Shown here: positions 16,980 to 26,057 of the stretch, piece by piece
Layout of the letters: the number at the start of each line of letters is the position of its first letter
Position numbering within the stretch: position 1 is the stretch's first letter
Assembly (NCBI GenBank): GCA_017302795.1
Contig: JAFLCB010000002.1
Coordinates: 124,001-188,000, forward strand
Length of the DNA: 64,000 nt
Reading direction: 5' to 3'
Source of the DNA: Deltaproteobacteria bacterium
GTDB taxonomy: Bacteria > Bdellovibrionota > Bdellovibrionia > Bdellovibrionales > JAMPXM01
Position numbers and translations under genes: made by a program
The notes under the pieces: model-generated
Told to the model about the DNA's origin: nothing
Database searches by the model: none
What the model saw: only the letters and a program-made list of their open reading frames with translations

Positions 16980-18168
16980 CCGCTACACCGTCGCTGTTTG
17001 TGTTGTCGATTTCAAGTTCAAAACGGCTTGGCTCCGATTCCCACGCTCCTTTTGACTGCCGTTCGGACTTTCCAAACTGGTCTCCGCCGCCTGCTACGCC
17101 GCTGAACCGCAAGGCAAAGTCGTCGGGACTTGTCGACATGCGCAACGCTTCCTGCATGTCGACGAGTCCTTCCTCAACGAGATCAGCAAGACTTTGATCA
17201 AAGGTTTGCATACCCACGGTGTCGCGACTTTCTTCCATGATTTGACGAAGCGACACGTTTCGCTCGGCCTCTTCAATTGTCTCGCGTGCCCTTTGATTGA
17301 CGATCAGCACTTCGACCGCAGGTACGAATCCGGACTTATCTTTTTTTCGGCAAAGACGCTGCGAAACAACAGCCATTAGAACTCCTGCCAGTTGTCGACG
17401 TACTTGGTCGTGCTGGTAGTGTTCGAACACGCCTAGAATACGATTGATGGTTTCCTGGGCATCGAAAGTGTGCAAAGTGGAGAATACTAGATGGCCAGTT
17501 TCAGCTGCTGTAAGCGCCGTTTCAATCGTGTCCCGGTCGCGCATTTCTCCTATCAAAATGACGTCAGGATCTTGGCGAAGCCCGGACCGCAATGCATGTG
17601 CGAACGTCGTTGTGTCTTGCCCAATTTCACGCTGCGATATGATGCTTTTTTTGTCGCGAATCAAATATTCGATTGGGTCTTCAATGGTCAGAATGTGTTT
17701 ATTTTTTGTGTTGTTGATTTCGTTGATCAACGACGCCAGCGTCGAACTTTTTCCGGACCCAGTGATACCTGTGACAAGAACCAATCCGCGCTCGAACTCG
17801 GCAATTCTCTTTAAGATGGACGGCAAGTGAAGAGAATCGATCGAAGGCACTTGAGAAGAAATGGTGCGGATGACCATTCGAATTGATCCGCGCTGCTTAA
17901 AAATATTGACTCGAAATCGTCCGACGCCTTGCACTCCGTAACCGCAATCGACTTCCTTGAACTTTTGAAACTGGCTTCGCTGCTCGTCATCAAGAATATC
18001 CATCGCCATGGTTTCAACATCCTGCGCACTTAGTTGCACAAGGCCCTGACTTAGCGGACGCAGTTTTCCATGTTTTCGAATAACGGGAACAAGCCCAGCT
18101 TTAAGGTGAACATCGCTCGCCTCTTTGGCCATTGCCATTTCCAGAATTTCTTTTAGCGACAATGACAT
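16939..18168 (-). CDS. pilT: type IV pilus retraction ATPase PilT
   Basis: Hexameric ATPase at the cytoplasmic base of type IV pili that powers pilin retraction. Start chosen at ATG 18168 (CAGGAG about 10 bases upstream), giving MSLSLKEILEMAMAKEASDVHL; a frame from 18237 would add 23 residues. Walker A is GITGSGKS (about 134-141); the acidic box is GEMRDRDTIETAL; the His box follows as STLHTFDAQETINR. The C-terminal 40 residues are acidic and Asn/Asp-rich, which is longer than usual. No other pilus genes are in the window. In predatory relatives type IV pili are needed for prey entry; relevance here is inference. Confidence 0.93.
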   Translation of the reverse strand: MSLSLKEILEMAMAKEASDVHLKAGLVPVIRKHGKLRPLSQGLVQLSAQDVETMAMDILDDEQRSQFQKFKEVDCGYGVQGVGRFRVNIFKQRGSIRMVIRTISSQVPSIDSLHLPSILKRIAEFERGLVLVTGITGSGKSSTLASLINEINNTKNKHILTIEDPIEYLIRDKKSIISQREIGQDTTTFAHALRSGLRQDPDVILIGEMRDRDTIETALTAAETGHLVFSTLHTFDAQETINRILGVFEHYQHDQVRRQLAGVLMAVVSQRLCRKKDKSGFVPAVEVLIVNQRARETIEEAERNVSLRQIMEESRDTVGMQTFDQSLADLVEEGLVDMQEALRMSTSPDDFALRFSGVAGGGDQFGKSERQSKGAWESEPSRFELEIDNTNSDGVADDKWTQATNQDDD

Positions 18169-18333
18169 ACGGTCGACGCTCCTGACTTTGAAATCATAGC
18201 GTGCTTCGCCGCGAAGACGGGAGAATCCTGAAATCAACCCCGACTCTAACTAGTCCCTTTTGACTTCGCTTTCAGATCAGTCCAACGTCAGGCCGAAAGT
18301 CGCGGTAGAGCAGTCGACTTCTAGGAGATAGGC

Positions 18334-18846
18334 ATGGCATTTTCGCCGTTATTTTCGCAGATATTTTCACCAAAAGTGGTTGAGCACTTTGTAACGGTTG
18401 GAGGGGTCGGTCGGCTTCCGAAGGCTCCAGGCACCTTTGGTACTTTGGCGGGAATTCCCCTTGCCTATGGGTTGGCACTTGCGGGGCCAAATATCTATTT
18501 GATCGCCACTCTTTTGATTTTATTGGTTTCGGTTTTCGCCTGTGAAATTCACGAGCGGCATACTTCCAAGCACGATTCTCAAAGCATTGTGATTGATGAA
18601 GTCGTCGGTTATTTGATCGCCTTTGCGTGGCTCCCATTGACGTGGCAGTCGATGCTGGCTGCATTCGCCGTGTTTCGCTTTTTTGATATTCTGAAGCCGT
18701 ATCCGATCTCGGTGCTTGATGCGCGGGTGAAGGGTGGGCTTGGGGTTATGATCGACGATGTGGCCGCGGGACTTGCCGCCAACATTGTGCTGCAAGCATT
18801 AGCCAGTCGCACTGATTTGCTAGGTGGGTTCGGAGTGTTTCGATGA
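18334..18846 (+). CDS. pgpA: phosphatidylglycerophosphatase A
   Basis: Integral inner-membrane enzyme that dephosphorylates phosphatidylglycerol phosphate in phospholipid synthesis. Family signatures are GRLPKAPGTFGTLAGIP near residue 30, VIDEVVGYLIA, and RFFDILKPYPISVLDARVKGG with GVMIDDVAAGL. Four hydrophobic segments are visible. The length (170) matches the family. AGGAGA lies 8 bases before the ATG, and the stop overlaps the next gene by 4 bases. Confidence 0.95.
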   Translation: MAFSPLFSQIFSPKVVEHFVTVGGVGRLPKAPGTFGTLAGIPLAYGLALAGPNIYLIATLLILLVSVFACEIHERHTSKHDSQSIVIDEVVGYLIAFAWLPLTWQSMLAAFAVFRFFDILKPYPISVLDARVKGGLGVMIDDVAAGLAANIVLQALASRTDLLGGFGVFR

Positions 18847-19337
18847 GTGAAACTGTTGGAAAATATTCGGCCGGCGTTGTGAAACTGGCGAGTTTGCTGC
18901 GGGAACGTGGCCAGACTGTGGCGTTTGCAGAAAGCTGCACGGGCGGACTTGTTGCGGCGTCTTTTGCGGCCGAGAGCGGCGTATCGGATGTGTTTCTTGG
19001 CGGCGTTGTTGCGTACGCGAACGGCGTAAAAACAAAAGTTCTCGGTGTTCCCGAATCCGTGATTCGGCAGCTGGGAGCCGTCTCTCCCACAACCGCTTTG
19101 GCGATGGCACGAGGCGTAAGTCGAGTCGTTGACGCGACGTGGGGTGCCAGCATTACTGGCGTCGCTGGTCCGTCCGGCGGCACCGTCCATAAGCCGGTCG
19201 GAACGGTTTGCTTTGCCGTCGTTGGTCCTGGAGTTGAATGGAGCTCCCAGCAGCGGTTTTCTGGTGATCGAAATGCCGTTCAAGCCCAGTCGGCGCGGTT
19301 CTTAATTGATTCGCTGGTTCAGCTTTTTGGCGAATAA
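18843..19337 (+). CDS. pncC: nicotinamide-nucleotide amidohydrolase (CinA C-terminal domain)
   Basis: Stand-alone CinA C-terminal domain (164 residues) that deamidates nicotinamide mononucleotide in pyridine-nucleotide recycling. Recognised by TVAFAESCTGGLVAASFA (catalytic Ser/Thr region), GVVAYANGVKTKVLGVP, and ASITGVAGPSGGT with KPVGTVCFAV. Start overlaps pgpA (ATGA), so both are in one transcript that reads toward recA; pgpA-cinA-recA order is common in proteobacteria. No N-terminal molybdopterin-like CinA domain is present. Confidence 0.93.
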   Translation: MSETVGKYSAGVVKLASLLRERGQTVAFAESCTGGLVAASFAAESGVSDVFLGGVVAYANGVKTKVLGVPESVIRQLGAVSPTTALAMARGVSRVVDATWGASITGVAGPSGGTVHKPVGTVCFAVVGPGVEWSSQQRFSGDRNAVQAQSARFLIDSLVQLFGE

Positions 19338-19507
19338 AAACTCTGAACTTGATTCGAAGATCACAGGGCTGGAAAGATGCGCGGGAGTTAGAGCGGAAAT
19401 GAAACGCGGAAATGGGACGCTGGCCCGAACGTGAGTCGAAAGGCCGAAGTCCGCATTTGACTTTAGTAAAATATGTGTAAGTTTAGTGTAACTTGAAGCA
19501 ATGGGTA

Positions 19508-19521
19508 CGGCCGAACGGCCG
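19508..19521 (+). repeat. inverted repeat in the recA leader
   Basis: CGGCCG-AA-CGGCCG lies about 33 bases before the recA start. It can form a small hairpin and each half is itself palindromic. No LexA-type box is visible between 19338 and 19553, which would fit recA not being in the SOS regulon, as reported for some Bdellovibrio. Confidence 0.3.
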
Positions 19522-19553
19522 ACTACTAATAGAACGAGATTCTAGGGGGAATC

Positions 19554-20876
19554 ATGGCAACTCAGAACAGCACCAATGGCGGCAACGGAGCCGAGCACGC
19601 ATCAAAACTCGACGCGAAAGCACTCGCTGAAAAAGCAAAAGCGCTTGAGCTCGCGGTTGGCGCAATTGAAAAACAATTCGGAAAAGGCTCGATCATGCGC
19701 CTAGGAACGAATGAACCCTTGGTTCGTGATGTTCACGTCATTTCGACGGGCGCATTGTCCTTAGACATCGCTCTGGGAATCGGTGGCTTGCCCAAAGGCC
19801 GAATCGTCGAAATTTACGGACCAGAATCGTCTGGTAAAACGACGCTCGCCCTTTCGACGATCGCACAAGCGCAAAAAGCTGGCGGAGTCGTCGCGTTCGT
19901 CGACGCGGAACATGCTCTCGATATCGGCTACGCTCGTAAACTTGGCGTCCGAACTGAAGATCTTTTGATTTCGCAACCTGACACGGGCGAACAGGCTCTC
20001 GAGATTACGGAAACACTCGTGCGCTCTGGCGCCATTGACGTATTGGTTATCGACTCGGTTGCGGCCCTGGTTCCGCGCGCGGAAATCGAAGGCGATATGG
20101 GCGATAGTCACGTTGGTCTTCAAGCTCGCTTGATGTCGCAAGCCTTACGTAAACTCACATCGGCAATTGCGCGAAGCCAGACGATGGTTATTTTCATCAA
20201 CCAGATCCGAATGAAAATTGGCGTCATGTTCGGAAGCCCCGAAACAACGACGGGTGGAAACGCATTGAAGTTTTATTCATCGGTTCGTCTCGACGTTCGC
20301 CGTATAGGCGCGATCAAGAACGGTGAAGAAGTCACTGGAAACCGAACGGCTGTTAAAGTCGTAAAAAATAAAATGGCGCCGCCGTTCGCAAAAGCAGAAT
20401 TTGATTTGATGTACGGCGAAGGTTTTTCTTTGGAAGGCGACATCGTCGACCTGGGAGCGCAACACGGCATCATTGAAAAGTCGGGCGCATGGTACTCGTA
20501 TAATGGTGAGCGCATGGGCCAGGGACGCGATCAAGCGAAACAGTTCCTGAAGGACAATAAGCCTCTAACAGAAGACCTGCGTAAAAAGATTCTTGAGTTC
20601 CACAAGATCGGATTGATCGCGGCGGAAATCGACACGACTGAAAAAGCGGATGACTCTACCGCGGCATCGGTTGCAGCGCCGATGGCGGCGAAAACTGCTG
20701 ATAAAGCAGTGGAAAAATCGGCCGCTACATCCTCTGTAGCTGGTGTTGCATCGAATGGTTCTGCGGGGCCGGTAAAGACTCCGGCCATTCCGGTCGCTGC
20801 GATGGGTAAAGACTCGCTCAAAAAGGCGGCTGATGAAAAGAAGGCCACAGCTGCGATTCCTGCCAAGAAGCAGTAA
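19554..20876 (+). CDS. recA: recombinase RecA with long Ala/Lys-rich tail
   Basis: DNA strand-exchange ATPase of homologous repair. Walker A is GPESSGKT (89-96); VDAEHALD and the DNA-binding loop around [16 protein letters not shown] follow. The core ends near residue 356. Two extensions make it 440 residues instead of about 350: roughly 25 residues at the N-terminus rich in Asn/Gly/Ala, and about 80 at the C-terminus made largely of Ala, Lys, Ser, Thr and Pro. The usual RecA C-terminus is short and acidic, whereas this one has many lysines. GGGGG lies 5 bases before the ATG, and a terminator follows. Confidence 0.97.
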   Translation: MATQNSTNGGNGAEHASKLDAKALAEKAKALELAVGAIEKQFGKGSIMRLGTNEPLVRDVHVISTGALSLDIALGIGGLPKGRIVEIYGPESSGKTTLALSTIAQAQKAGGVVAFVDAEHALDIGYARKLGVRTEDLLISQPDTGEQALEITETLVRSGAIDVLVIDSVAALVPRAEIEGDMGDSHVGLQARLMSQALRKLTSAIARSQTMVIFINQIRMKIGVMFGSPETTTGGNALKFYSSVRLDVRRIGAIKNGEEVTGNRTAVKVVKNKMAPPFAKAEFDLMYGEGFSLEGDIVDLGAQHGIIEKSGAWYSYNGERMGQGRDQAKQFLKDNKPLTEDLRKKILEFHKIGLIAAEIDTTEKADDSTAASVAAPMAAKTADKAVEKSAATSSVAGVASNGSAGPVKTPAIPVAAMGKDSLKKAADEKKATAAIPAKKQ

Positions 20877-20897
20877 GTAAACCGGCTGGCAGCAATG

Positions 20898-20920
20898 CCG
20901 GCCATAAAACCGGCCATAAA
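20898..20920. repeat. short tandem repeat after recA
   Basis: CCGGCCATAAA occurs twice in tandem just downstream of the recA stop codon. Significance unknown. Confidence 0.35.
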
Positions 20921-20924
20921 GCAA

Positions 20925-20956
20925 AGACGCGAAGAAATACGCGTCTATTGTTTTTC
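20925..20956 (+). terminator. Rho-independent terminator of recA
   Basis: AGACGCG (20925-20931) pairs with CGCGTCT (20940-20946), followed by ATTG and a T5 run. Located 49 bases after the recA stop codon. Confidence 0.75.
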
Positions 20957-21005
20957 GCGGTGGCTGTAAGAGTTTCGATAGCTGATTCCCTAACTGACTG
21001 CTCGG

Positions 21006-21962
21006 TTATTGGAATTCGATCACGCGTTTAAACAGTTTTTTATTCAAACTTCCCGTGAAGGCGCAAACTGCTGGGTGACTGAACTCATAGGCATTTGCGC
21101 TCCAGTATCCGCCAGCCTCATTCGTGTAGACCTTTCCCCAAACCGAGGCAGCGCTTTTCTCTCTCGCGGCGAGGCTGAACGTGACAATGCGTTCGCCGGA
21201 TTTGCCAGCAAATTCGAAACTTAAATTCGCTCCGGCTCCGTAGGCACTCGTTTCTAGCATTAGCGCATTCGGTGCGAGGACTTGTTCAATTTGATTCTTT
21301 CCATTGGTCAATTGGTCGAGATTTTCAAATTTGGAATTCAGCTCTGCCGTTACGCGAACCGGTGTCCCGGTGTACGCGCCCGCTTCTGTATCGATCGAGA
21401 TGGTGAAAAGCTGGACCGGTGACTGTGGGTCAGCGACCGAGCAGCTAAGAACCGCTTTGCCATCAAGTTTAGGCGCGGCTTCGATGGGAAGGGCGGGATC
21501 GCGACCTTGCTCGATGCAGCCGCCGTCGTAGATGGCGATCGGTAAGAGTTCGAAGGTCTCAAACTTATAGACATAACTGATGGAATTTCCCCCGCCGAAC
21601 CCGATGTTTGCCAATGCATAAATCTCTCCGTCTGGAGTCATGACCACATCTGTAAAAGGATCTTCGGCATCGTTAACCAGTTTCTTGTAGTCCATGACGG
21701 CGGTATTCATTCCCCAAAATGCTGCCGCAGATTTTCGAATCAATAGTTCACTGTAGACTTTCGAAATTTGCTTTTTTGTTGTCGGCGCGAAGAACTCGAA
21801 ATCTGGATTCTCGGATTCTTTCTCAAACGCCGCATCGTATTGAGCGCAGGTGATGGCCAATGCTTTAGAAAGACCACCGAGTACTGAGACTAAAACTAAA
21901 ATTGCCAGAACACAGCCCTGAGCCAAGCCTCGTAAAACAACTTTCCCGTCCAGTTTAAGCAC
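21006..21962 (-). CDS. exported protein of unknown function
   Basis: The product is 318 residues from a GTG at 21962 with GGAGGG 4-9 bases upstream. The N-terminal hydrophobic segment (AILVLVSVLGGLSKALA) is a signal peptide. The mature part is beta-rich with four or five cysteines (ITCAQYD, GGCIEQG, VLSCSVAD, AVCAFTG), which fits a disulfide-stabilised periplasmic or surface protein. I do not recognise a family. It faces the recA terminator and is divergent from the alpha/beta hydrolase, with an 88-base gap. Confidence 0.7.
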   Translation of the reverse strand: MLKLDGKVVLRGLAQGCVLAILVLVSVLGGLSKALAITCAQYDAAFEKESENPDFEFFAPTTKKQISKVYSELLIRKSAAAFWGMNTAVMDYKKLVNDAEDPFTDVVMTPDGEIYALANIGFGGGNSISYVYKFETFELLPIAIYDGGCIEQGRDPALPIEAAPKLDGKAVLSCSVADPQSPVQLFTISIDTEAGAYTGTPVRVTAELNSKFENLDQLTNGKNQIEQVLAPNALMLETSAYGAGANLSFEFAGKSGERIVTFSLAAREKSAASVWGKVYTNEAGGYWSANAYEFSHPAVCAFTGSLNKKLFKRVIEFQ

Positions 21963-22050
21963 AGTGCCCTCCCCTGATTCCGCATTGCAGAATACTTTTG
22001 AGGTGTTCTAAAACTAGAGGCTCCTAGGTGGTCAACTAAGCCTGCGGGGG

Positions 22051-23157
22051 GTGAAAATTAAACCGTTAAAACTCGCCGCAATGTTCGTGGCTCTGTTGGC
22101 TGCATTGTATGGGCTTCACGCGTTTAGTTTGAATTACGAAATGAACAAGCGTTTATCGGATTCCATCTGGCAGAGCGCCATCCGAGAAGCTGAGATTGCT
22201 TTTGCGGACGTGGGGCCGGCAACCATCGAGCGGGCGATTGAACACCGTGAAACAGAATTGGAAAATCGATTGTCTTCGTCTGGCACGAGGATTCGGGCAG
22301 GGCACCGAAAAAAGATTCGCTGGATTGATTCTATTCAAGAGCACGGAAAACGAGAAGTACCGAGAAAAAGTCAGTGGTCGATTGTCTACATTCATGGATT
22401 TTCTGCGGGACCATTGGAGCTTGAACCCACGGTTTCAAAGTTGGCCGAAAAATTAAACGCTAATTTATTTCTGACAAGACTTTCTGCACATGGGTTAACT
22501 GACGGTGAATCATTCGCAACGGTGAATGCCAAAGACTGGGTGAAGGATGTAGCGGAAGCGGTCGCGGTTGGTCAGATTCTCGGTGAAAATACCCTGTTGA
22601 TCGGAACCTCAACAGGTGCAGCTCTGGCGCTCCGTTACGCGGCTACTGAATACCCCGGCTCTGCGAAATCTCAAGTGCGCGCCATGATATTATTGTCGCC
22701 CAACTACAAAGTATCTTCGTTCGGAGCTGATGTTCTGGGGAATCGCCTAGGGCCCTTGCTCGCACAATCTTTAATCGGAAAATATCGCGAATTTACTGCA
22801 CAGAATGAACTTCACGGCGGCCGCTGGACGACAAGATATCGTACTGAGGCCTTGCACGAACTGATCTTGGTGACTTTTTCAGCGAGGAACGTCGCACTGG
22901 CGGAACTGAAGGTTCCCGTTTTGACGGTGTACACAGATAAGGACGATGTAGTTTCAATTTCGGAGATAGAAAAACGGGCAGCCGAATTTCAAGACCCTCG
23001 GTCACTTACAATTAACTGGATGGATGGCGAGAGACACGAACTCGCAAGCGAAACTTTTCATTCTGAGAAAGTGGAGAGTCTTGTTGAACTAATGAGAGAT
23101 TGGTTTTTCAAGCTCAAGGTCGGCCCGTGGGAAAACCAAAACGAATCGAGTGACTGA
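22051..23157 (+). CDS. membrane-anchored alpha/beta hydrolase
   Basis: A 368-residue protein from a GTG start that keeps a charged KIKPLK before the hydrophobic anchor (residues 8-25). The catalytic parts of an alpha/beta hydrolase are complete: oxyanion HG in VYIHGFSAG (115-116), nucleophile Ser187 in GTSTG, acid Asp298 in YTDKDDVVS and His329 in DGERHELAS. Substrate unknown: an esterase, lipase or thioesterase is possible. The ribosome site is a G-run directly before the start and is poorly spaced. The last 69 bases overlap the 3' end of the convergent kinase gene. Confidence 0.8.
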   Translation: MKIKPLKLAAMFVALLAALYGLHAFSLNYEMNKRLSDSIWQSAIREAEIAFADVGPATIERAIEHRETELENRLSSSGTRIRAGHRKKIRWIDSIQEHGKREVPRKSQWSIVYIHGFSAGPLELEPTVSKLAEKLNANLFLTRLSAHGLTDGESFATVNAKDWVKDVAEAVAVGQILGENTLLIGTSTGAALALRYAATEYPGSAKSQVRAMILLSPNYKVSSFGADVLGNRLGPLLAQSLIGKYREFTAQNELHGGRWTTRYRTEALHELILVTFSARNVALAELKVPVLTVYTDKDDVVSISEIEKRAAEFQDPRSLTINWMDGERHELASETFHSEKVESLVELMRDWFFKLKVGPWENQNESSD

Positions 23158-24936
23158 GGCAGTCTCGTCAAACTCGATTCGAGCGTTGTTGGCCGTCGCG
23201 AGTCGCTGACTGATAGTAAGCCCGATGCCAGTTCCGGCGCCGATCGGTTTTGTGGTAAAGAACGGTTCAAAAAGTCGGCGAGCGGTCTCAAGTGGAATCA
23301 GCGGTCCGCCGTTTTCTACCGCGATTCGCACTTCTGTTTCGGTTTCACGCGCGTCGATCTTAATCCATCGATTTGATTCGGTATTTTGTTCAGCTGATAG
23401 TGCCACCAAGGCGTCGTGAGCATTGTTGAGTAAGTTCATCAAAATTTGAGAAATTTGAACGGGGCGAGCTAGCACGACTGTGTCAAGTGGCTCGACTTTC
23501 ACCTCCAAGTGAATAGAAGCTAGGCGCAATCGCTCGCTGCAAATATCCAATGTCGAATCGATTATCGACTGCACCGTTTCTGCTCCAATGGGGTCCGAGT
23601 CACCGGATCTCGAGTAAACGCGAAGCGCATGAATCGTCTTCGAGATGCGAGTTACCATTTCAACGATTTTATTTGAGCTTTCTTGAAGTACCGGGAGATT
23701 GGCATCGCGCGCTGTTTTTTCAAGCAGCACGGCTTTCCCGAGAATGACCGTTAAGGGATTGTTGATTTCGTGGGCGATCCCAGCCGCCATTTCGCCGAGC
23801 GCAGCAAACTTTGCCGCAGAACTTGCCTCAGCAAAGTTCGAACGAAGCCGCGTCGTCATTTCGTTGAGACCCCTGGTGAGAACCCCAATTTCGTCTTGGC
23901 CGCCCTTCTCGCCCAGCGTGGGTCTCGTTGGATTGAGGTCTGCCGTCTGCAAAGAAGCCGTCAATGCTTCGATCGGTTGAAAAAGCGAATGGGAAAGCCA
24001 CCGATTTAATGCTAGCGCAACCAGAAGAATTGAAATGAAAAGTGATATCACCATGTATCGGATCAAGGTGATCGGACGTTCAATGTCTTCCTTTAAAACT
24101 CGAGGTGCAAGCCTCCATGATTTCTGCACGTTTTCGCCCGTGCGACGATAAACCGCGGTGAAGGCCGCTCGCGATTCGTAGAGGGTTGCGGCGTCATTAG
24201 ATTCAGAGTTTTTAATGATTCGCGCGAGCGAAGGATTGCGGCTGGCTCCGTCGGCGAGACTATCAATCGATTCGATTAAAAGATCGGGATCCGAAAGTCC
24301 GTGTGATTCGAGCCGAGAGTAGATTCGCGTTCCGTCATCAGCGAAGATTTGAACATCAGATCGAATTTGCGACGAAAGAGGCTGGGCCAAGCCAGCTAGC
24401 GCCTGATGCATGGAGACCAAAGGCACGATGGCCGAGATAAACCCCTTTAGCGGCTCACCTTTTCTTTGAATGCGAGTAACAAACATGACAGCCGGTCTCA
24501 GTGGGTTCGATAAATCGAAATGCATGATGGGTTCTGAGGTTTTCAGGGCCGCATCGAAAACGTGCGCGGGCGCGCCGGTGTTCAGAAGATCGAGGCGATT
24601 GAGATCGATACGCCTGATTCGTTTGGTGTCATAAAAGCTGATCGATTGGTAGGTTTGAAAATAGTTTCTGTAATCCTCAAATCGCCCTTGGATCACGTCA
24701 TATTCAAGTGGGCGGAAAAAAAATGTGCTGCGGGCGAGATTTTTCTGTTCGGCAAGACGAGTTTCAAAAAAGCGCTCGACAACCGAAAGCGCCTGCTGGC
24801 TAGTCGAATTAATTTCGCCAATGGCGAGCTGGTGAAGAAGTTTTTCGCCAAACAAGAAAAAGGTCGCCGCAAGAACTGTCGCAGTAACAGTCAAAATCGC
24901 GGCATTAAAAATCAAAAGCCGAGTCCTGATTTTCAT
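23089..24936 (-). CDS. membrane sensor histidine kinase with HAMP domain
   Basis: A 615-residue kinase. A first membrane helix (about 8-28) and a second (about 290-312) enclose a periplasmic sensor of about 260 residues, reminiscent of Cache-type sensors. A HAMP linker follows (SLQTADLNPTRP). The phospho-acceptor His is in GEMAAGIAHEINNPLTVILG; the ATPase domain has LMNLLNNAHDALVA, FEPFFTTKPIGAGTGIGLTIS. Its ATG overlaps the stop of the substrate-binding protein gene (ATGA), so the two are translationally coupled. No response regulator is adjacent. Its 3' end overlaps the convergent hydrolase gene by 69 bases. Confidence 0.92.
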   Translation of the reverse strand: MKIRTRLLIFNAAILTVTATVLAATFFLFGEKLLHQLAIGEINSTSQQALSVVERFFETRLAEQKNLARSTFFFRPLEYDVIQGRFEDYRNYFQTYQSISFYDTKRIRRIDLNRLDLLNTGAPAHVFDAALKTSEPIMHFDLSNPLRPAVMFVTRIQRKGEPLKGFISAIVPLVSMHQALAGLAQPLSSQIRSDVQIFADDGTRIYSRLESHGLSDPDLLIESIDSLADGASRNPSLARIIKNSESNDAATLYESRAAFTAVYRRTGENVQKSWRLAPRVLKEDIERPITLIRYMVISLFISILLVALALNRWLSHSLFQPIEALTASLQTADLNPTRPTLGEKGGQDEIGVLTRGLNEMTTRLRSNFAEASSAAKFAALGEMAAGIAHEINNPLTVILGKAVLLEKTARDANLPVLQESSNKIVEMVTRISKTIHALRVYSRSGDSDPIGAETVQSIIDSTLDICSERLRLASIHLEVKVEPLDTVVLARPVQISQILMNLLNNAHDALVALSAEQNTESNRWIKIDARETETEVRIAVENGGPLIPLETARRLFEPFFTTKPIGAGTGIGLTISQRLATANNARIEFDETASVTRFVLVFPRADLELEKPISH

Positions 24937-26012
24937 TGTACTTCAGTCCGTTGAATCCGCTCGACTTCACGCAACGGCGCAAGATCCACAAGCTTTGCCA
25001 CTGATTCGTTCGCCTGACGAATGCCTCGTTCACCAAAATATTGATTGATGGCCTGCATTTCTTTGTGAACGATCCCCCCAGTGGCAAAGATTTCGAGATT
25101 CCTTTTTAGGTCAATAAATAGGGAGTCTTCTTTCAAAATTCGAAGGACATCGTCTGGTTGAGTGCCGAAATACTTGGCCACTATTTCACCAGAGTCCTTT
25201 GGGTTTTCTGCTAAATAGGTGAGGCCATCAAAATAAGAGAGAATGACGGCGGCAGCAACTTCGGGATTTACTAAGACCTCGTCGCGAAGAGCAAGACCCG
25301 AGATCACAAGTTCGGGATTGATTTCAGAAGAGAGGACGACGTTCATGTCGTTCGCAATGGCCCGCTGACGAGCCGGTTCCCACGTGTATCCCGCATCAAT
25401 CGTTCCCGCTACAATCGCCTCGGGAACTTGCATGGCAGGAACAGTTCGAAATGAAACGGAATGACGATCGATTCCGGCGCTTTCAAGAATACGGACCAAT
25501 GCATATTCGGCGTAGGAACTTAGCTCGGCAATACCAATACGCTTCCCGCGCAAGTCGAGAGGTTTTTTAATATCCTTTCTCGCGACGACTACATCGGATT
25601 TGGAAAAGTCAGAGACCATTACGAGTCGAATGGGGGTCGCTAAACTTTTCAGGACGACAAAGTCAGCAATCACTCCGAAGCTGCCGTGAACTTTTCCCGT
25701 GCGGATTAAATCATTCATTTCGCCTGTTCCAGAGGGTGCGTTTACAAGCTCAACGTGCACCCCGGTGTTTCTAAGACGTCGATTGATGAATCCTTTTCGA
25801 TCGGCAACGACCATCGGATAATATCCAACCCAGTCGAGGATTGCGATTTTAAGTTCGCCAGTGAAGGGAGGAGCTGTTCGCTCGCCACGGCCAAACTTTA
25901 TAAGTTCCAAGCCAAAGTAAATTGAGAAACCAATAGAAATCAGGAGCGCGGCTAGCCAAGAGGCGGCTAGTGCAAAACTGTAAGATGTTTTTTGTTTAAA
26001 ACTGGCCGCCAT
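24933..26012 (-). CDS. membrane-anchored periplasmic substrate-binding protein (NMT1/SsuA-like)
   Basis: A 359-residue protein with one N-terminal membrane segment (about 12-38) that lacks a clear cleavage site or lipobox, followed by a type II periplasmic-binding fold. Signature parts are LKIAILDWVGYYPMVVADRK, GEMNDLIRTGKVHGSFGVIAD, LDLRGKRIGIAELSSYAEYA, and EAIVAGTIDAGYTWEP, which place it with nitrate/sulfonate/taurine/thiamin-precursor binding proteins. There is no ABC permease or ATPase gene nearby. Its stop overlaps the start of the histidine kinase gene, so I infer a ligand-sensing partner of that kinase rather than a transporter component. Confidence 0.85.
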   Translation of the reverse strand: MAASFKQKTSYSFALAASWLAALLISIGFSIYFGLELIKFGRGERTAPPFTGELKIAILDWVGYYPMVVADRKGFINRRLRNTGVHVELVNAPSGTGEMNDLIRTGKVHGSFGVIADFVVLKSLATPIRLVMVSDFSKSDVVVARKDIKKPLDLRGKRIGIAELSSYAEYALVRILESAGIDRHSVSFRTVPAMQVPEAIVAGTIDAGYTWEPARQRAIANDMNVVLSSEINPELVISGLALRDEVLVNPEVAAAVILSYFDGLTYLAENPKDSGEIVAKYFGTQPDDVLRILKEDSLFIDLKRNLEIFATGGIVHKEMQAINQYFGERGIRQANESVAKLVDLAPLREVERIQRTEVQ

Positions 26013-26057
26013 CCCCTTTGTTATGAACGAGGATCAAGGCGTTGTTAAACTTAATTT

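Noticed and set aside
19338-19553. LexA/SOS box in front of recA
   Set aside because: GTAA-like words are present around 19477-19496, but no TTAC-N3-GTAA or enteric CTGT-N8-ACAG arrangement can be formed.
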